Assembly (NCBI GenBank): GCA_002712305.1
Contig: PATE01000077.1
Coordinates: 1-11,880, forward strand
Length of the DNA stretch: 11,880 nt
Direction: 5' to 3'
Source: Gemmatimonadota bacterium
GTDB lineage: Bacteria; Latescibacterota; UBA2968; UBA8231
Shown: one piece after another, positions 6,391 to 11,880 of the stretch
Layout of the letters: the number at the start of each line of letters is the position of its first letter
Numbering within the stretch: the stretch's first letter is position 1
Notes under the pieces: model-generated
Told to the model about the DNA's origin: nothing
Seen by the model: the letters and a program-made list of their open reading frames with translations, nothing else
The model's database searches: none
Made by a program: the position numbers and the translations under genes

Positions 6391-6643
6391 ACGATGTCTC
6401 CACTCCGAGCTCGTCAGAGATATTCTGATGGACCCGCGCCAACAGGGCCGGGTACAGCAAGTCGGGGTTCGTTTGTTCAGCCTCGAATTCGTGATGGGCG
6501 AACCTCAACAGAAGGTCCGATGCCTCTATGGCCGTGCTCTGCTCGCGCAGCAGCGGCTGAAAAGCGTTCCAGATCCCCGATTCCCAATCGATGAGGGTTC
6601 CGTAGCAGTCGAAGGTGAGCACCTTGAAGTTTCCGAGCTTCAT
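6173..6643 (-). pseudogene. truncated haloacid dehalogenase type II-like protein (real homology 6643 to about 6390)
   Basis: ATG 6643 has GAGGG about 8 bases upstream and starts MKLGNFKVLTFDCYGTLIDW, the HAD motif I with nucleophile Asp12, in the form typical of 2-haloacid dehalogenase-like hydrolases. About 85 residues of credible sequence follow (cap-domain helices, WNAFQPLLREQ, FAHHEFEAEQ, PALLARVHQN). At about 6390 the frame crosses into the antisense of the AlkD relic and continues as noise to a stop at 6173-6175. The ORF could still be translated as a 156-aa chimera, but it lacks HAD motifs II, III and IV and so all remaining catalytic residues. The N-terminal region between 6919 and 6643 in this frame is not part of the gene. 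It shares its break point with the convergent alkD-like relic. Confidence 0.65.
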
Positions 6644-6815
6644 GGCAGTGTCCCTCAAGTGAAAGTCAAAGCGGATTCTGGACGGTTTCGACAATGATAA
6701 CCAACCGTTGCTTCCCATCGGAAATTGCCGAAGGCGTCTGTTTCTCGTACTCCTTGTCGGAGCGAGATGTACTAAGAACTGAATCTCTCTCCCGCCCGGG
6801 ACGGAGTCTCCGCTG

Positions 6816-7325
6816 ATGATCCGACACCATGCAATCGCAGTTCTCCTCGTCCTTTCGTCGACGGCGGTCTTGGCCCAGTCCAACCACTCCAGTGCTGATG
6901 CCGAGGAAGAGGCGGCCATGGCGGCTGTCGTGGTCGAATATCACCGCCTCGTCGCTTTGCAGGACAGCTCAGCCTTCGATCTGCTCGCACCTGCCTACAT
7001 GCAGACAGAGATGGGTAAACGGGCTGATGCCCGGACGTGGCGTCCATCAGGTCAGCTGCCCTCGTGGCTCAAGAGATACTCCCACAGTGATGAGGAGTTT
7101 CACGTGTGTTATCAGAATGACGTCGAGATCGTGCACACGAGGATTCTTGAGTCCGGTGGGATGGTGCTCACTCATGAGGTCGGCAGCTACCGGGGAGATT
7201 CATGGGATAGCTACAATGCCTGGATCATGATTCGCATCGACGGCACCTGGCTCATCGGTACCTCGCTACACGAACTTCCACCGGCCGTGACCGAGGGGAT
7301 GCGATCCCCGACTGAGACGAACTAA
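6816..7325 (+). CDS. secreted NTF2/SnoaL-like (DUF4440-type) small protein, 169 aa
   Basis: The protein begins with a clear Sec signal peptide: charged MIRHH, then hydrophobic AIAVLLVLSSTAVLA, with likely cleavage after Ala20. This places the ~149-aa mature domain outside the cytoplasmic membrane. The mature part starts with a helix (AAMAAVVVEYHRLVALQDSSAFDLL), continues with LKRYSHSDEEF, and ends in beta strands (DVEIVHTRIL, GGMVLTHEV, AWIMIRIDGTWLIGTSLHE). This helix-then-curved-sheet order is that of NTF2-like/SnoaL folds, a group with ligand-binding or enzymatic members. No specific catalytic residues can be assigned. ACGGAG lies 9 bases before ATG 6816. The stop is 8 bases before the acetyltransferase start, so the genes may be co-transcribed. 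Confidence 0.65.
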   Translation: MIRHHAIAVLLVLSSTAVLAQSNHSSADAEEEAAMAAVVVEYHRLVALQDSSAFDLLAPAYMQTEMGKRADARTWRPSGQLPSWLKRYSHSDEEFHVCYQNDVEIVHTRILESGGMVLTHEVGSYRGDSWDSYNAWIMIRIDGTWLIGTSLHELPPAVTEGMRSPTETN

Positions 7326-7333
7326 AGCGCTTT

Positions 7334-7855
7334 GTGAACCTGCTCACTTCCAGACTCCCGTTGCGCGAATACGTCGGTTCAGACGTGCACCCGACACATC
7401 AGTGGCGCTGCGATCCACGCTATCTGGAACACGCTCCGAGTGATGGCTACGAGATCAGCCACTCGGAGGAACTGATCGAGCGTTTCATCGGTTGGCAGTC
7501 GACGTCTCCACGAAGGCGTTGGCAACTGGCAATCGAGCGGCGTGACACGGTCGAGCTGATCGGGTCAGGCGGCGTGCGCACGAAAGGAGAGACGGACACG
7601 GCCGACATCGGTCATGAACTCGACCCCCGTCACTGGGGGAATGGCTTCGCCACCGAAGCGATGAGTCGGCTCGTCACGTTTGCCTTCGAGGAGGCCTCCC
7701 TTCGTTTGCTGACGGCGCGGGCTGTCTGTCGTAACGAACGCTCCCTGCGTGTTCTCGAACGCCTCGGATTCGAGCGGGCCGAGATGATTCCGACTGGCGT
7801 TATACCGGACGGAACGGTCTGGCCAGATCGCTACGAGTATCACCTGCATGGCTGA
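7334..7855 (+). CDS. RimJ/RimL-type GNAT acetyltransferase, 173 aa
   Basis: This is a single GNAT domain of the Acetyltransf_3 kind. SRLPLREY (6-13) is the first strand, DIGHELDPRHWGNGFATEAM (91-110) contains the acetyl-CoA loop (W-G-N-G-F-A-T-E-A), and CRNERSLRVLERLGFE (132-147) is the typical asparagine-to-GF end motif. Such enzymes acetylate protein N-termini (RimJ, RimL) or small amines; the target is unknown. The start is GTG 7334, eight bases after the previous stop, with no Shine-Dalgarno, so translation may depend on re-initiation from the upstream gene. The 3' end overlaps the next gene by 8 bases. Confidence 0.85.
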   Translation: MNLLTSRLPLREYVGSDVHPTHQWRCDPRYLEHAPSDGYEISHSEELIERFIGWQSTSPRRRWQLAIERRDTVELIGSGGVRTKGETDTADIGHELDPRHWGNGFATEAMSRLVTFAFEEASLRLLTARAVCRNERSLRVLERLGFERAEMIPTGVIPDGTVWPDRYEYHLHG

Positions 7856-8900
7856 TTGGATTCGTCCCGAACCGCTGAACTGCGCGGATGACGTCCCGAT
7901 CGTAACTCGTGAGCAGGACGCACCCACCGTGGCGCAGAGTCTGTGTGACGGACAGAACGCTTGCGTTGGAGATCTGTACAGCACGGGATTGGCCGCGCTT
8001 GCTGAAGTGCGCCGGTTGCTGTCGTCGGATGCCCAGTTGGATACCTATGAAGCTAGTCGTCAGAACCGACGGGCCTATCGACAAGCCTCACATCGGCTCC
8101 TGGTACCGATCCGAAATCGAGAGATCGCGCTGCGCAAGTCACCGACGATCGGGTGGCTCGTCGAACTCTATCCGGACATCTCTGACTTCCATCTGACCTT
8201 TCCTCAAGTGCAGGGCCTCAACAGTTCCTGGCAGTGGTACGAGCGCGGCGTCGAACTGCCCGGTCTCGAACGGCGACTGCACCCGTTCTACGGCACCTAT
8301 TTCCCGACACGTCACGACCACCTCGCATTGTTCGACGAGTGGTTGCGTTCCTACACGGGCCAAAAGGACAAGGCGCTTGATATCGGCACCGGCTGTGGTG
8401 TGCTGGCCATGATGCTGGGCCGGGCAGGTTTCTCGCGCGTGCTGGCGACCGACACCAATCCGAACGCGATCGAGAGTGTTCGTCGCGATCTGAAGCGGCT
8501 GAACCTTGAGGCGGGCATCGAACCCGTCGTCGCAGATTTTCTTGGAGAGGAAACGGGGGCGGATCTCATCGTGTTCAATCCGCCCTGGCTGCCAGGTGAG
8601 CCCGAGGGCCCGATCGATGAGGCGGTCTACTACGAAGAGGGTTTCTTTGAGCGGTTTTTCAATGGCGCCGCAACCCACATGGCCGCCGATGCACGACTTG
8701 TGATGTTGTTCTCCGGCCTCGCCGAGGACGTTCTGGCCAGCAGTACCCACCCGATTGAAGCGGAGCTGTCGTCGAGCTCTCGATTCGGTCTCGTGCAGAA
8801 ACTTGAGCGCGCCGTGCAGCCGTCCTCGAAGAAAACGAGACGCAGGAAGCGGTCCGCCGATCGAGAGAAGGTGGAACTCTGGGAGCTCCAACGAGGGTGA
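7848..8900 (+). CDS. class I SAM-dependent methyltransferase with NPPW motif, 350 aa
   Basis: The catalytic domain occupies residues about 150-350. LDIGTGCGVLAMML (177-190) is the SAM-binding loop, ATDTNPNAI (200-208) gives the acidic residue for the ribose, and VFNPPWLPG (242-250) is the N-P-P-[YW] active-site motif of enzymes that methylate a planar nitrogen: HemK/PrmC on glutamine, or RNA and DNA adenine methylases. An N-terminal region of about 150 residues, helical at first, precedes it, possibly for substrate recognition as in PrmC. It is not obviously PrmC, because a basic patch KKTRRRKRSADREK (328-341) sits near the C-terminus and suggests nucleic-acid or ribosome contact (inference). 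ATG 7848 lies inside the end of the acetyltransferase gene, and the 8-base overlap implies translational coupling. The pairing of an N-acetyltransferase with a methyltransferase could indicate a shared macromolecular target. Confidence 0.8.
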   Translation: MADWIRPEPLNCADDVPIVTREQDAPTVAQSLCDGQNACVGDLYSTGLAALAEVRRLLSSDAQLDTYEASRQNRRAYRQASHRLLVPIRNREIALRKSPTIGWLVELYPDISDFHLTFPQVQGLNSSWQWYERGVELPGLERRLHPFYGTYFPTRHDHLALFDEWLRSYTGQKDKALDIGTGCGVLAMMLGRAGFSRVLATDTNPNAIESVRRDLKRLNLEAGIEPVVADFLGEETGADLIVFNPPWLPGEPEGPIDEAVYYEEGFFERFFNGAATHMAADARLVMLFSGLAEDVLASSTHPIEAELSSSSRFGLVQKLERAVQPSSKKTRRRKRSADREKVELWELQRG

Positions 8901-8956
8901 TGCGCTAGTCGAAGGGAAACGGTGGCAGCTGGTAAACGCGCAGAGACTCATTCTCC

Positions 8957-9091
8957 CATCGGCATCAGGTGCTTCGACGGGCGAATCAGGTGATCGTGTT
9001 GAGCAAGGGACGGGTGGTGGCACAGGGGGCTCTCGATGACCTGCTGTAGACAAGCCCGGAACTACAACGAATCTGGCACGCCGAGGGGTGA
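8957..9091 (+). pseudogene. C-terminal remnant of an ABC transporter ATP-binding protein
   Basis: The frame reads SHRHQVLRRANQVIVLSK, then GRVVAQGALDDLL, TAG at 9047-9049, TSPELQRIWHAEG, TGA at 9089-9091. This is the characteristic end of an ABC-exporter nucleotide-binding domain: the switch His in 'SHR', the strand VIVLSKGRVVAQG, and the final helix ending in IW. Only the last ~45 residues exist; Walker A, signature and Walker B would lie upstream but the methyltransferase gene ends just 56 bases away. A TAG also interrupts the fragment. It is a relic left by a deletion that removed almost the whole gene. Confidence 0.6.
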
Positions 9092-9309
9092 CGCGACCGG
9101 CTCAAGTGACAGGCAATCGCCACAGTGATCGCCTCACGCCTCAGTTCTGCAGAGAGCTCGAATCTTGGGCAAGGACACTCGCCCGTCCGGCACGTGCCTT
9201 CTCCATGGCAGATTCAAGCCCACCCTTGAGGGAAGCGAGTTTGAGGGCTTGCAGAGCCATTCATCGGCATACTCAAGGCCGTCGTCCTCAGGGCCCATGC
9301 CGGAGATGA
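9092..9309. other. relic-like stretch with a weak 39-codon minus-strand ORF (9260 to 9141)
   Basis: No convincing gene. On the minus strand ATG 9260 to TGA 9141-9143 would encode 39 residues, beginning MALQALKLASLKGGLESAME and ending in AQDSSSLQN, with an amphipathic Ala/Leu/Lys helix that looks more protein-like than either plus-strand frame. A TGA directly precedes the ATG and there is no good ribosome binding site. A different minus frame just upstream (PEDDGLEYADE) also looks coding-like, so this may be another frameshifted remnant. I cannot name a family. Confidence 0.2.
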
Positions 9310-9726
9310 TCATGGTCGCCGTACACGGGCGCCCTGCAGGACGAAGTAGGTACTCAGCCCTTTGCTCCAGGTCCTCTGTTTGCGTCCAAACCCATCTCGT
9401 ATCTTCTGCTTCCAGAGGACACCGATCCTATCGCTTTGAATATCGACGGTCTGCAGCTCGACTTCGCGTCCTTCACGACAGAGCCCATGGACTCGATTGC
9501 CACGTCGGGTGTCTTGGCGACCCTGCAACTTCTGGCGGTCAAGCCGACCGAGCAAGCACTGTTCCTGATCGATGACAATCCGATTCGGGAAACGCGACTG
9601 GTTTTGGGTGACCGCGTTTCCGAGGTCCGATTCCGATCAGTCGGATGGATGGGGGTGAAGGTCGTCGGCACCGCAACAGCGGTCACACCAAGCACGTGGG
9701 GTGATGTTAAGATTCGTGTCGACTGA
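9310..9726 (+). pseudogene. unidentified ORF without a proper start, beta-rich
   Basis: The frame is open from 9310 (after TGA 9307-9309) to TGA 9724-9726, about 138 codons, and reads like true protein throughout: PLFASKPISYLLLPED, LNIDGLQLDFASF, KPTEQALFLIDDNPIRETR, LVLGDRVSEVRFRSVGWMG, VTPSTWGDVKI. The alternation suggests a beta-sandwich or barrel. No ATG or GTG exists in frame; the first usable codon is TTG 9436, which would discard protein-like sequence and has no correctly spaced Shine-Dalgarno. The gene therefore appears to have lost its 5' end, like its neighbours, although a start at TTG 9436 (96 aa) remains possible. I do not recognise the family. Confidence 0.45.
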
Positions 9727-9762
9727 GGTTCGTGGCCGATCGCATAACAAAGGTCGCAGGGT

Positions 9763-10620
9763 GTGAGTCAATCAGTCTATCTGCAGATTCTCGGTTCTGG
9801 CGCCGGTGACGCGAATTTCGATTCGGACGGGGCAGCTGATCTGCCACCAAAGGATCGACGACGGTACGCCAGCAACTTCCTCGCGCCTGATCTGCTGATC
9901 GACTTCAATCAGCACACGCCTGGCGCGCTTGCTCAATACTCCATCGACCCGACGTCCATCGAGTATCTGCTCATCAGCCACGGCCACTTCGATCACTTTC
10001 AGCCAGTTGAGATCATGCGTTTTGCCGCTGGGTTGTCTAAGCCGCTGAAGGTGTTCGGCAACAGCATGGTGATCGATGCGCTGGAGTTGTGTCGCGATAC
10101 CGCGTTCGACGAGGCGACGGGCCGGTTCGTTCTGCACGAAGATCCCTACAATCTGCAGACCACGAAGTTGACTCTCGCAGAACAAGCGACGGTGGGCGCC
10201 ACTCGGGTCACACCCCTGCTCGGCAATCACTTCATGAACAAGCCGTATTGCATCATGGAGCAGCAGGTTTTCAACTATCTCATCGAGACGGACGACAAGA
10301 GAATCTTCTATGGCCTCGACTCCTCCTATCTGATGCCCCAGACGCTGGCTCAGCTGTCAGGGGTGCGGTTTGACGTGGCAATCCTCGATGCCACATTCGG
10401 GCCTCGCGACATCGATCCCATTCTATCGGGGCACAACAACTGGGTCATGTTCGATGAGACCCTGGCCGAACTTCGCAGTGCAGGATGTGTGGATGAGGAT
10501 ACCGTCATCGTCGCCGACCATCTCAGTTCAGCCAGTGTCGGGTCGCACGACGAGATGGAGACCGAGCAGGCCCGCAAAGGGATTACCGTGGCCTACGATG
10601 GACTGGTGCTACCCCTATAG
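9763..10620 (+). CDS. metallo-beta-lactamase-fold hydrolase, PhnP-like, 285 aa
   Basis: The metal-binding HxHxDH motif is complete: ISHGHFDHF with H73, H75, D77, H78. Further ligand candidates are H156 (LLGNHF), D186 (FYGLDSSY) and H252 (VADHLS), giving the full set for a dinuclear metal site. The N-terminus ILGSGAGD (9-16) is the start of PhnP/RNase Z-like members, which cleave phosphodiesters, e.g. cyclic phosphates in phosphonate breakdown. No other phosphonate genes are present, so the substrate is open. There is no signal peptide. GTG 9763 is the start, with AAAGG 9 bases upstream. It is the only clearly intact gene between 8.9 and 11.9 kb and appears monocistronic. Confidence 0.85.
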   Translation: MSQSVYLQILGSGAGDANFDSDGAADLPPKDRRRYASNFLAPDLLIDFNQHTPGALAQYSIDPTSIEYLLISHGHFDHFQPVEIMRFAAGLSKPLKVFGNSMVIDALELCRDTAFDEATGRFVLHEDPYNLQTTKLTLAEQATVGATRVTPLLGNHFMNKPYCIMEQQVFNYLIETDDKRIFYGLDSSYLMPQTLAQLSGVRFDVAILDATFGPRDIDPILSGHNNWVMFDETLAELRSAGCVDEDTVIVADHLSSASVGSHDEMETEQARKGITVAYDGLVLPL

Positions 10621-10652
10621 AGACCTGGCCCTCGTGTCGGGGCGCAGCCTCT

Positions 10653-10851
10653 TTAGCGGGTGGTTATCGCGGCCTTCAGAAAGGCGCGATTGATCGGGTC
10701 CAGCTCGAGGTTTGAGGCCTGCTCGATCGACGTGAATCAGGCCCCCGCCTCCCACTCACTCTCCTGCTGCATCTCATGAGGGCGATGCTCGCCCGCCTCT
10801 GCACAGAAGATCAGCTGGCAGAAGTCTGGATGCGGGTAGGCGTATCCTGGG
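10653..10851 (-). pseudogene. C-terminal remnant of a second Nudix-like protein, with an in-frame TGA
   Basis: On the minus strand the frame reads PGYAYPHPDFCQLIFCAEAG, EHRPHEMQQESEWEAGA, TGA (10737-10739), FTSIEQASNLELDPINRAFL, KAAITTR, TAA (10653-10655). The order of an aromatic-rich strand, an acidic 'E-x-x-E-x-E-W/A-x-F' segment and 'L-x-P-x-N-R-x-F-L' resembles the end of ADP-ribose-pyrophosphatase-type Nudix proteins. The Nudix box itself is missing. At the TGA position such proteins often have Trp (A-W-F), so one TGG to TGA change would explain it. Its 5' side is joined directly to a HAD fragment on the same strand. The family call is by eye and moderate. Confidence 0.4.
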
Positions 10852-11336
10852 GGCGCCGGTTTCTAGAGCGGCCTGAAAGATTCGTGGATCGGGTTTCTTG
10901 CACCCCACTTCTTCGGAAATCACGGTCGTGTGAAAGAGGTTGGTCAGCTCCAGATCGGAGAGTTTCTGCGTCTGGGCACTTCAGAGCCATTCGTAACGAG
11001 ACCCAATGCATAGTCGCACTGGCGAAGCTCATTCAAGGTCGACAGTGTATCCGGCATCGCCACTGCACAGGTTGGGAAGTGCTCGCGCCAGTGTTGATCC
11101 ACCTCGTCTGCACTCGGTGGAGTCCTCCAGTTCAGGCCGTCGACGATGTCCATCGGACGCTCTGCTGCTCGATACCCGGCACCATCAGCGGAGGTCAGAA
11201 CCGATACGATATCTGCTCCTGGATCAAGATGCCGTCCAAAATGAGGCATGAATCGCTCAGAATACCGGGTGATCGATGCACGGCGATCCACGAGCCTACA
11301 GTCGAGATCAAACAGTACTGCGCGGGGTGGATTCAT
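10849..11336 (-). pseudogene. frameshifted and 3'-truncated HAD-superfamily phosphatase
   Basis: From ATG 11336 the frame reads MNPPRAVLFDLDCRLVD to GLVTNGSE (motif II, Thr115), then leaves the HAD pattern at about 10970-10979. One base shift later the pattern resumes: QTQKLSDLELTNLF, HTTVISEEVGCKKPDPRIFQ (motif III lysine in KKPDP), AALETGA, where it ends at the junction with the Nudix remnant (about 10850). Motif I, normally D-x-D-G-T, reads D-L-D-C-R. With a changed motif I, a frameshift and no motif IV (the DD pair for Mg2+), it cannot be an active phosphatase. Subgroup resembles YjjG/PynA-like phosphatases; the substrate is unknown. The 5' end faces the VOC relic. Confidence 0.65.
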
Positions 11337-11346
11337 CAGTCCATAG

Positions 11347-11499
11347 ACTGTTTATAGATGCGTTCAGGGGACGGAGAAGGAAACAGAGCCCAACAAGGTT
11401 GCACCATGTCAAGGTGGTGCTCAGTTCGTCGATTTGCGGGACTTCATCTTTGCCGATCCGGATGGGAATCGAATCGACGTGGGTCAGTCTATCAAATGA
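11347..11499 (+). pseudogene. C-terminal remnant of a VOC (glyoxalase/bleomycin-resistance) protein
   Basis: The frame ending at TGA 11497-11499 contains VDLRDFIFADPDGNRIDVGQ. 'F-x-DPDGN-x-I/L' is the hallmark closing strand-turn of vicinal-oxygen-chelate proteins, where a nearby acidic residue binds metal. The stop shortly after it is normal for the family. Upstream the frame is open only from 11347, and the preceding ~30 codons do not show the rest of a ~120-aa VOC domain, so the N-terminal three quarters are lost. The fragment converges on the sulfotransferase relic, 21 bases away. Confidence 0.5.
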
Positions 11500-11520
11500 C
11501 CAAGTACTCGAGATGTGGGG

Positions 11521-11880
11521 CTAGTTGTCGGACCGGCTCTCGCGTCGATATCGCTCGACCCACTGCGAACTGAGATCGTCTGCAAGCCGCTAGGTGCGTC
11601 CGTGGATTCGGCGCCCTGGCGGTGGTTCGAGATCGAGGTAGCGCAGGATGCCGCGGGTCACACTGACAGGATCGGCGTCGAGGTCCTCATCGCATTTCTC
11701 CCAGATGGTCGACCAGTTCATCCATCGTTCCCCACATGATCCGCGCGGCGAACACTCCATTTTCGGTCTGACCCGCCTCAATCGCCGTACGGACGAAGTC
11801 GGCGTAGTCGAATCCACCATCTGGTGCGCGAACAATCCCCCACTGTCTGGCGGCGCCCATGTGTGGCTACCGGGTGGATG
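11521..11880 (-). pseudogene. decayed Stf0-type sulfotransferase (extends beyond window)
   Basis: Three minus-strand pieces in two frames together resemble the Stf0 sulfotransferase family (PAPS-dependent transfer of sulfate, e.g. to trehalose lipids). The window edge enters in one frame (HPPG...). From 11860 another frame gives RQWGIVRAPDGGFDYADF, then NGVFAARIMWGTMDELV and a TGA at 11687-11689. The original frame resumes with EDLDADPVSVTRGILRYL, DLEPPPGRRIHGRT, TAG (11590-11592), RLADDLSSQWVERYRRE and a final TAG (11521-11523). The 'GVF-x-x-K/R-x-M/I-W', 'EDL-x(2)-DP' and 'QW-x(2)-RYR' pieces are family-like. The region between the MW helix and EDL, usually tens of residues holding the PAPS 3'-phosphate contacts, is missing. 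Frameshift, internal deletion and nonsense codon mean it is non-functional. Confidence 0.6.

Noticed and set aside
6644-6815. Sigma70-type promoter upstream of the secreted protein (a TTGTCG and TACTAA pair).
   Set aside because: The spacing between the boxes is only about 10 bases, too short for a functional promoter; no better pair was found.
6644-6919. Extending the HAD-like relic to the ATG at 6919.
   Set aside because: Motif I normally lies within the first ~15 residues, ATG 6643 has a good Shine-Dalgarno, and the upstream part overlaps the signal-peptide gene on the other strand.
8139-9053. Long minus-strand ORF of 304 codons.
   Set aside because: It is antisense to the methyltransferase with its clear SAM and NPPW motifs; the translation is Arg/Cys/His-rich without domain features.
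10776-11357. Plus-strand ORF of 193 codons.
   Set aside because: It is the antisense of the HAD relic, whose motifs I, II and III are readable on the minus strand; the plus translation has high Cys, Arg and Trp and no motif.
6155-11592. Possible recoding of TAG as an amino acid, because three relics contain an in-frame TAG (6155, 9047, 11590).
   Set aside because: Intact genes (FMN enzyme at 4048-4050, PhnP-like hydrolase at 10618-10620) end naturally at TAG, one relic is cut by TGA instead, and the same relics also carry truncations or frameshifts.
1-11880. CRISPR array, tRNA, rRNA, integrase or insertion sequence.
   Set aside because: No regularly spaced repeats, no cloverleaf-like or rRNA sequence, and no transposase or recombinase motif was noticed on either strand; an attachment site could not be supported.

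Overview
The window looks like chromosomal accessory DNA from an uncultured, fairly high-GC, probably Gram-negative bacterium. A duplicated PhyH-type dioxygenase, an ankyrin-repeat protein, an Eis-like acetyltransferase, a PhnP-like metallo-hydrolase and an Stf0-type sulfotransferase relic would fit large-genome marine or sponge-associated lineages (Poribacteria-, Entotheonella- or planctomycete-like). That placement is an impression from gene content; nothing here fixes a taxon. I saw no rRNA, tRNA, CRISPR array or recognisable transposase.

Left part (1-6036) is mostly intact. The 3' end of an unrecognised gene (1-201) converges on a leftward operon (2845 to 247): Nudix hydrolase, a 101-aa orphan protein, and a tandem PhyH-family protein. 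Both junctions are 4-base ATGA overlaps. Divergent from the operon is an FMN-dependent alpha-hydroxy-acid dehydrogenase/oxidase (2890-4050). An ankyrin-repeat gene follows directly and appears interrupted near its start by a short palindromic insertion. Paired hairpins separate it from a convergent Eis-like GNAT acetyltransferase (4918-6036).

Middle part: two convergent broken genes meet at about 6390. One is an AlkD-like DNA-alkylation-repair relic (+) and the other a type II haloacid-dehalogenase-like relic (-), and both lack their 3' ends. They are followed by an intact rightward set: a secreted NTF2/SnoaL-like protein, a RimJ/RimL-type acetyltransferase and a class I methyltransferase with an NPPW motif. 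The last two overlap by 8 bases.

Right part (8900-11880) is largely a graveyard. It holds the last ~45 residues of an ABC transporter ATPase, a start-less unidentified ORF, a frameshifted HAD phosphatase joined to the tail of a different Nudix protein, the tail of a VOC/glyoxalase protein, and an Stf0-like sulfotransferase with frameshifts, an internal deletion and a nonsense codon. One intact gene, a PhnP-like metallo-beta-lactamase-fold hydrolase (9763-10620), sits among them.

No coherent new defence or mobile system is evident. The points most worth following are the dioxygenase fusion whose first domain has lost both metal-binding histidines, the ATGA-coupled operon with an orphan middle gene, the palindromic insertion in the ankyrin gene, and the dense cluster of deletion-generated relics. 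All family names come from reading motifs by eye, without database searches.
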